DNA of 64,000 nucleotides from Thiohalorhabdus sp. Cl-TMA (GTDB lineage: Bacteria > Pseudomonadota > Gammaproteobacteria > Thiohalorhabdales > Thiohalorhabdaceae), in the NCBI RefSeq assembly GCF_041821045.1, contig NZ_JBGUAW010000002.1, positions 62,001-126,000 of the forward strand, read 5' to 3'. Numbering within the stretch: the first letter of the stretch is position 1; every line of letters begins with the position of its first letter. Below, piece by piece: positions 63,801 through 64,000 of the stretch. Position numbers and translations under genes: made by a program. Under the pieces are notes generated by a model. The model saw only the letters and a program-made list of their open reading frames with translations. It had not been told where the DNA came from and did no database searches.

Positions 63801-64000
63801 TTTATTAAATAACCATATTCTAATATTTGAGTCCATAAATAAATCCGAGCGCTCGGCCCGGATCCTCCGGTTCGTCAGGACGTCGCTTCCTATCCGCATG
63901 GGCTTCTCCTCTGCGGCCAGGAGCGGGAGGGGAAGGGCCACCTCCCGGTGACCCGGCGTAGCCGGGTCCTTCCAGGTTCGAGCTACATGTGGTCATCCTC
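63801..64000 (-). promoter_or_regulatory. upstream region of the RND operon, AT-rich promoter and palindromes
   Basis: An AT-rich stretch at 63801-63840 stands out from the GC-rich surroundings and contains candidate -10 elements on the minus strand (TATGGT, TTAGAAT). A perfect palindrome CCGAGCGCTCGG lies at 63845-63856, and a hairpin GACCCGGC/GCCGGGTC at 63950-63968 without a T-run. No gene is seen in the remainder. The palindrome is a possible repressor site for the efflux operon; inferred. Confidence 0.45.

Overview
The window is GC-rich (roughly two thirds by eye) and densely coded. It looks like a chromosomal core segment of a Gram-negative gammaproteobacterium. The evidence is the gene order: tsaD diverging from rpsU-yqeY-...-dnaG-rpoD-tRNA(CAU), trxA-rho-rpmE, kdsD-kdsC-lptC-lptA-lptB-rpoN-hpf-ptsN-hprK-rapZ-EIIA-ptsH, and folB-folK. 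LPS transport, Mla-type lipid transport, RND efflux, type IV pilus (PilU) and SCO1/CtaG oxidase-assembly genes fit an aerobic, possibly chemolithotrophic bacterium. The genus is not determined. No insertion sequence, prophage, CRISPR array or rRNA operon was seen.

Layout. 1-5.4 kb (minus): malic enzyme (cut by the window edge), membrane protein, secreted nuclease, rpmE, rho, trxA and a DUF72 protein. 5.5-13 kb: a Tat-exported DsrE protein with a 53-residue membrane protein, a glutathione-S-transferase-like protein, pilU, then an L,D-transpeptidase, a P1B-type ATPase whose catalytic motifs are all altered, and plsY. 13-21.7 kb: tsaD and the macromolecular synthesis operon with mutS2 inserted, ending in a tRNA and a strong terminator. 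21.8-25.7 kb: an Mla/MCE lipid-transport operon. 25.7-35.7 kb: mixed genes (beta-propeller lipoprotein, corrinoid adenosyltransferase, PstS-like protein, bioB, PP2C phosphatase with hemerythrin, spermidine-synthase-like protein, pepF, nth). 35.8-44.7 kb (minus): Kdo, LPS transport, sigma-54 and nitrogen-PTS genes. 44.8-48.8 kb: folB, folK, a pteridine-reductase-like SDR, a MidA-like methyltransferase and uppP. 48.8-57.8 kb (minus): MipA, a CaCA-like exchanger, an unrecognised membrane protein, a small secreted protein, SCO1, CtaG, a PAS-GGDEF sensor and a substrate-binding lipoprotein. 58-63.8 kb (minus): a tripartite RND efflux operon.

The most unusual item is the intact, roughly 890-codon, CopA-like P-type ATPase at 9641-12316. 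The phosphorylated Asp, the TGE loop, the CPC metal site, the TGD motif, the GDGxND hinge and the HP motif are all substituted, while the fold and reading frame are kept. It looks like a pseudo-ATPase, and it is translationally coupled to plsY. Other points of note are an intrinsic terminator embedded in the signal-peptide codons of the nuclease gene, a dispersed intergenic inverted-repeat family built on CGCCAAGG units (five copies), mutS2 inside the rpsU-dnaG-rpoD operon, and a PTS cluster with HPr, HPr kinase and two EIIA proteins but no EI or permease.
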